Origin: Candidatus Aminicenantes bacterium UBA876
GTDB lineage: Bacteria > Acidobacteriota > Aminicenantia > UBA2199
Length of the DNA stretch: 23,375 nt
Direction of reading: 5' to 3'
NCBI GenBank assembly: GCA_002294665.1
Contig: DBFQ01000049.1
Span: forward strand, 9,839-33,213
Made by a program: the position numbers and the translations under genes. Below the pieces are notes generated by a model that saw only the letters and a program-made list of their open reading frames with translations, made no database searches and had not been told where the DNA came from. Position 1 is the stretch's first letter. Each line of letters begins with the position of its first letter. Positions 21,571 to 23,375 of this stretch are shown here, piece by piece.

Positions 21571-23375
21571 ATTGAGCGGGAAACGAACCTTGGCCCTGGG
21601 TGGATTCATGGCCATGATGATTGTGTTTGGCGGGTGCTCTTTGCATAAGGAACGGATCAGGCAGGGCCTGGATTACTCACGCATGCAGGATTATGCCAAA
21701 GCTGAGGCACATTTCGCGGACCTGGTACGGCGTTATCCGCAAAAAACCGAATACCGCACCATGTTGTTGCGGGCGCGGATGTCGCGCTTTTATCAACATT
21801 TATACAAGGCCAGGTCGTTGCGGGAGAAAGGAGAAGAAAACGAAGCCATCGCCCAATACCGGGCTGCGTTGGAAATTTTTCCCGGGAACCGGAAACTGCA
21901 GCAGGAGATGGATGAATACCTCGGAAGAGGAACATTCGAATCCGGTGCCGCCGGCTTTCAATCGAAAATCCAGCCTCCCGTGCGCATGAATGTCGACCCC
22001 GCGGAGAAGGTCAGCCTGAAGTTGCGCAGCATGCCGATAACGCGGATTTTCAAGGCCCTGGGGAAATCGTTCGGGGTGAATTTCATTTTTGATAAGGACT
22101 TTCGCGATTTTGTCTATTCACTGGATGTCGAGAGTGTTTCATTTGATCAGGTTCTGAACCAGCTCTGCCTGGTCGCGGGAGCGAAATACCGCGCGCTGGA
22201 TCCGGCTACCGTGTTGATCTTCAGTGATACTCCGTATAAAAACCGCGCGTTCGCACTCAGCGGCGTTCAGGTTTTTCCATTGTGCAGTATCAAGGCGGAA
22301 GATGCCAAGAAACTGGTGCTGAGCGTTTTTCGCGAGAGCCGGCCCATGGTGCAGGAAGATGTTTCCCAGAATACCCTGATTGTCAGAGCCGACCTGGTGA
22401 CATTGAGAGAAGTGGAACAGTTTCTGGCCCAGGTGGACAAGGCCAAGGCCGAGGTCGAACTGGATGTGGAAATCCTGGAAGTCAACCGCAGCCTTCTGCA
22501 GGAGATCGGGGCCGGTTTCGGCAACACGCTGTTTGAACTCAACATGGGTACGGAGAGTGACAGCGGCACAATCAGCAATACCTTCCGCATGGACCTCATC
22601 AAGGACACAAACTTTTTCATGACGGTCCCGAGCGTGGCCATGAACCTGTTGGAAACCAGCGGTGACAACCGCTTGATCGCCAAGCCGAATCTGCGCGGCA
22701 TCCACGGTGAAGAAATCAACTTCATGGTGGGGGACAAGATCCCGATTCCCCAGACCCAGTTCCAGTCCTTTGCGGCCGGCGGCGTCAACAATACGCCGGT
22801 CACCACGTATCGCTATGAAAATGTCGGCCTGGAGATCAAGATCACTCCTTTCGTGCATGAAAACGATGAGGTGACATTGCAAATCGAGTTGTCCATGACG
22901 TTTGTCACCAGTTATGTTGATCAGTTCCCGGTTCTGGGAAAACGCGAAGTCAAAAGCATGATTCGCTTGAAAGAAGGCGAGACCAACATTATCGGTGGGT
23001 TTATTCGCGATGAGGAACGGGACATCCTGCAAGGAATCCCCCTGATTGCGCACCTGCCGGTTCTGGGGAAGCTGTTCGGCAGCACGAATCGCAATATCGA
23101 CCAGACCGACCTGATTTTTTCCATTTCTCCGCGAATCATTCGCCGTCCGGGCAAAGCGGGTGGAGATGGACAAACCATCTGGACAAATACATTGGGTGGT
23201 GTGGAAGGCGGTCAGGTCGAAGCGGTGGAAGAAGAGCCTGCGGCACCGGCCCCGCCTGCGGCCGCCCGGCTTCCGCTTCGCGACAAGCCGCAGGAGGCCC
23301 GGGAGGCAGGGCGCGTACTGATCGATGCGGGAGCGGGCAATGTGGCGGTGAACCAACCGGTGGTTTTTTCCCTGC
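21560..23375 (+). CDS. Secretin (GspD/PilQ-like) lipoprotein with TPR and probable cohesin domain, 3' partial
   Basis: Outer-membrane channel protein; 605 codons are in the window and the frame is still open at the edge. The N-terminal hydrophobic segment ends in FGGC, a near-lipobox, suggesting a lipoprotein. TPR-like helices occupy ~30-125 (KAEAHFADLVRRYPQ; NEAIAQYRAALEIFPGN). A short STN-type domain (~150-220) and an N1/NolW-type domain (~233-297) follow. The secretin core (~300-530) has the hallmark LPVLGKLFGSTNRNIDQTDL and FSISPRII. After an Ala/Pro/Glu-rich linker a new domain begins (RVLIDAGAGNVAVNQPVVFS), which looks like the start of a cohesin-type domain. ATG 21560 has AGGAAA upstream. 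It is the last gene seen of the serS operon. Confidence 0.93.
   Translation, partial: MSPKLSGKRTLALGGFMAMMIVFGGCSLHKERIRQGLDYSRMQDYAKAEAHFADLVRRYPQKTEYRTMLLRARMSRFYQHLYKARSLREKGEENEAIAQYRAALEIFPGNRKLQQEMDEYLGRGTFESGAAGFQSKIQPPVRMNVDPAEKVSLKLRSMPITRIFKALGKSFGVNFIFDKDFRDFVYSLDVESVSFDQVLNQLCLVAGAKYRALDPATVLIFSDTPYKNRAFALSGVQVFPLCSIKAEDAKKLVLSVFRESRPMVQEDVSQNTLIVRADLVTLREVEQFLAQVDKAKAEVELDVEILEVNRSLLQEIGAGFGNTLFELNMGTESDSGTISNTFRMDLIKDTNFFMTVPSVAMNLLETSGDNRLIAKPNLRGIHGEEINFMVGDKIPIPQTQFQSFAAGGVNNTPVTTYRYENVGLEIKITPFVHENDEVTLQIELSMTFVTSYVDQFPVLGKREVKSMIRLKEGETNIIGGFIRDEERDILQGIPLIAHLPVLGKLFGSTNRNIDQTDLIFSISPRIIRRPGKAGGDGQTIWTNTLGGVEGGQVEAVEEEPAAPAPPAAARLPLRDKPQEAREAGRVLIDAGAGNVAVNQPVVFSL

Noticed and set aside
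22139..23356. 405-codon open frame antisense to the secretin gene
   Set aside because: It mirrors the secretin coding sequence; no motif, promoter or ribosome-binding site was found.

Overview
The window is about 23.4 kb of GC-rich, gene-dense bacterial chromosome without phage, transposase, CRISPR or RNA genes. Signs of lineage are an archaeal/eukaryote-type prolyl-tRNA synthetase, two sigma-54 activators, a type IV pilus/type II secretion-like cluster whose secretin appears to end in a cohesin-like domain, and GTTGGAAAG / CTTTTCA-type low-complexity intergenic repeats. I suspect an uncultured member of the Acidobacteriota/Aminicenantes neighbourhood, but this is inference from style, not a placement.

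Layout. (1) 24-2938, minus strand: an S41 (CtpA-like) protease followed by proS, overlapping by 4 bp. (2) 3069-7272, plus strand: rplS, rnhB and a large TPR protein, all overlapping. A compact divergent promoter pair lies between these two operons. (3) 7273-7721: non-coding, holding simple repeats, a hairpin and a palindrome. (4) 7722-8699: a stand-alone sigma-54 activator without a receiver domain. (5) 9029-12396: a cassette of unknown function made of a possible 47-residue ORF, a 122-residue membrane protein, a membrane-anchored helical protein, an ABC-2-like permease with large extracytoplasmic loops, and an ABC ATPase homologue that has lost almost all catalytic motifs. (6) 12452-15003, minus strand: an NtrC-type response regulator and its soluble GAF-like/histidine kinase partner, overlapping by 4 bp. 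(7) 15265-23375, plus strand: serS followed without gaps by gspF/pilC-like, gspE/pilB-like, pilM-, pilN-, pilO- and pilP/gspC-like genes and a secretin that runs off the window.

How the genes fit together. Region 7 encodes a nearly complete envelope-spanning machine: cytoplasmic ATPase, inner-membrane platform, alignment subcomplex and outer-membrane secretin. No pilin or prepilin peptidase is in the window. It is transcribed behind serS from an extended -10 promoter placed so that the serS mRNA should be leaderless. The S41 protease has the same geometry. The kinase/regulator pair is divergent from this operon and is a plausible regulator of it, as PilS/PilR are elsewhere, but no sigma-54 promoter was found to prove it.

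The most unusual content is the 9.0-12.4 kb cassette. Its ABC ATPase keeps the fold-level pattern and the Walker B aspartate, but lacks the Walker A lysine, the signature motif, the catalytic glutamate and the switch histidine, and no active ATPase gene is nearby. The PilM-like protein of the secretion operon also seems to have lost its nucleotide-binding residues.
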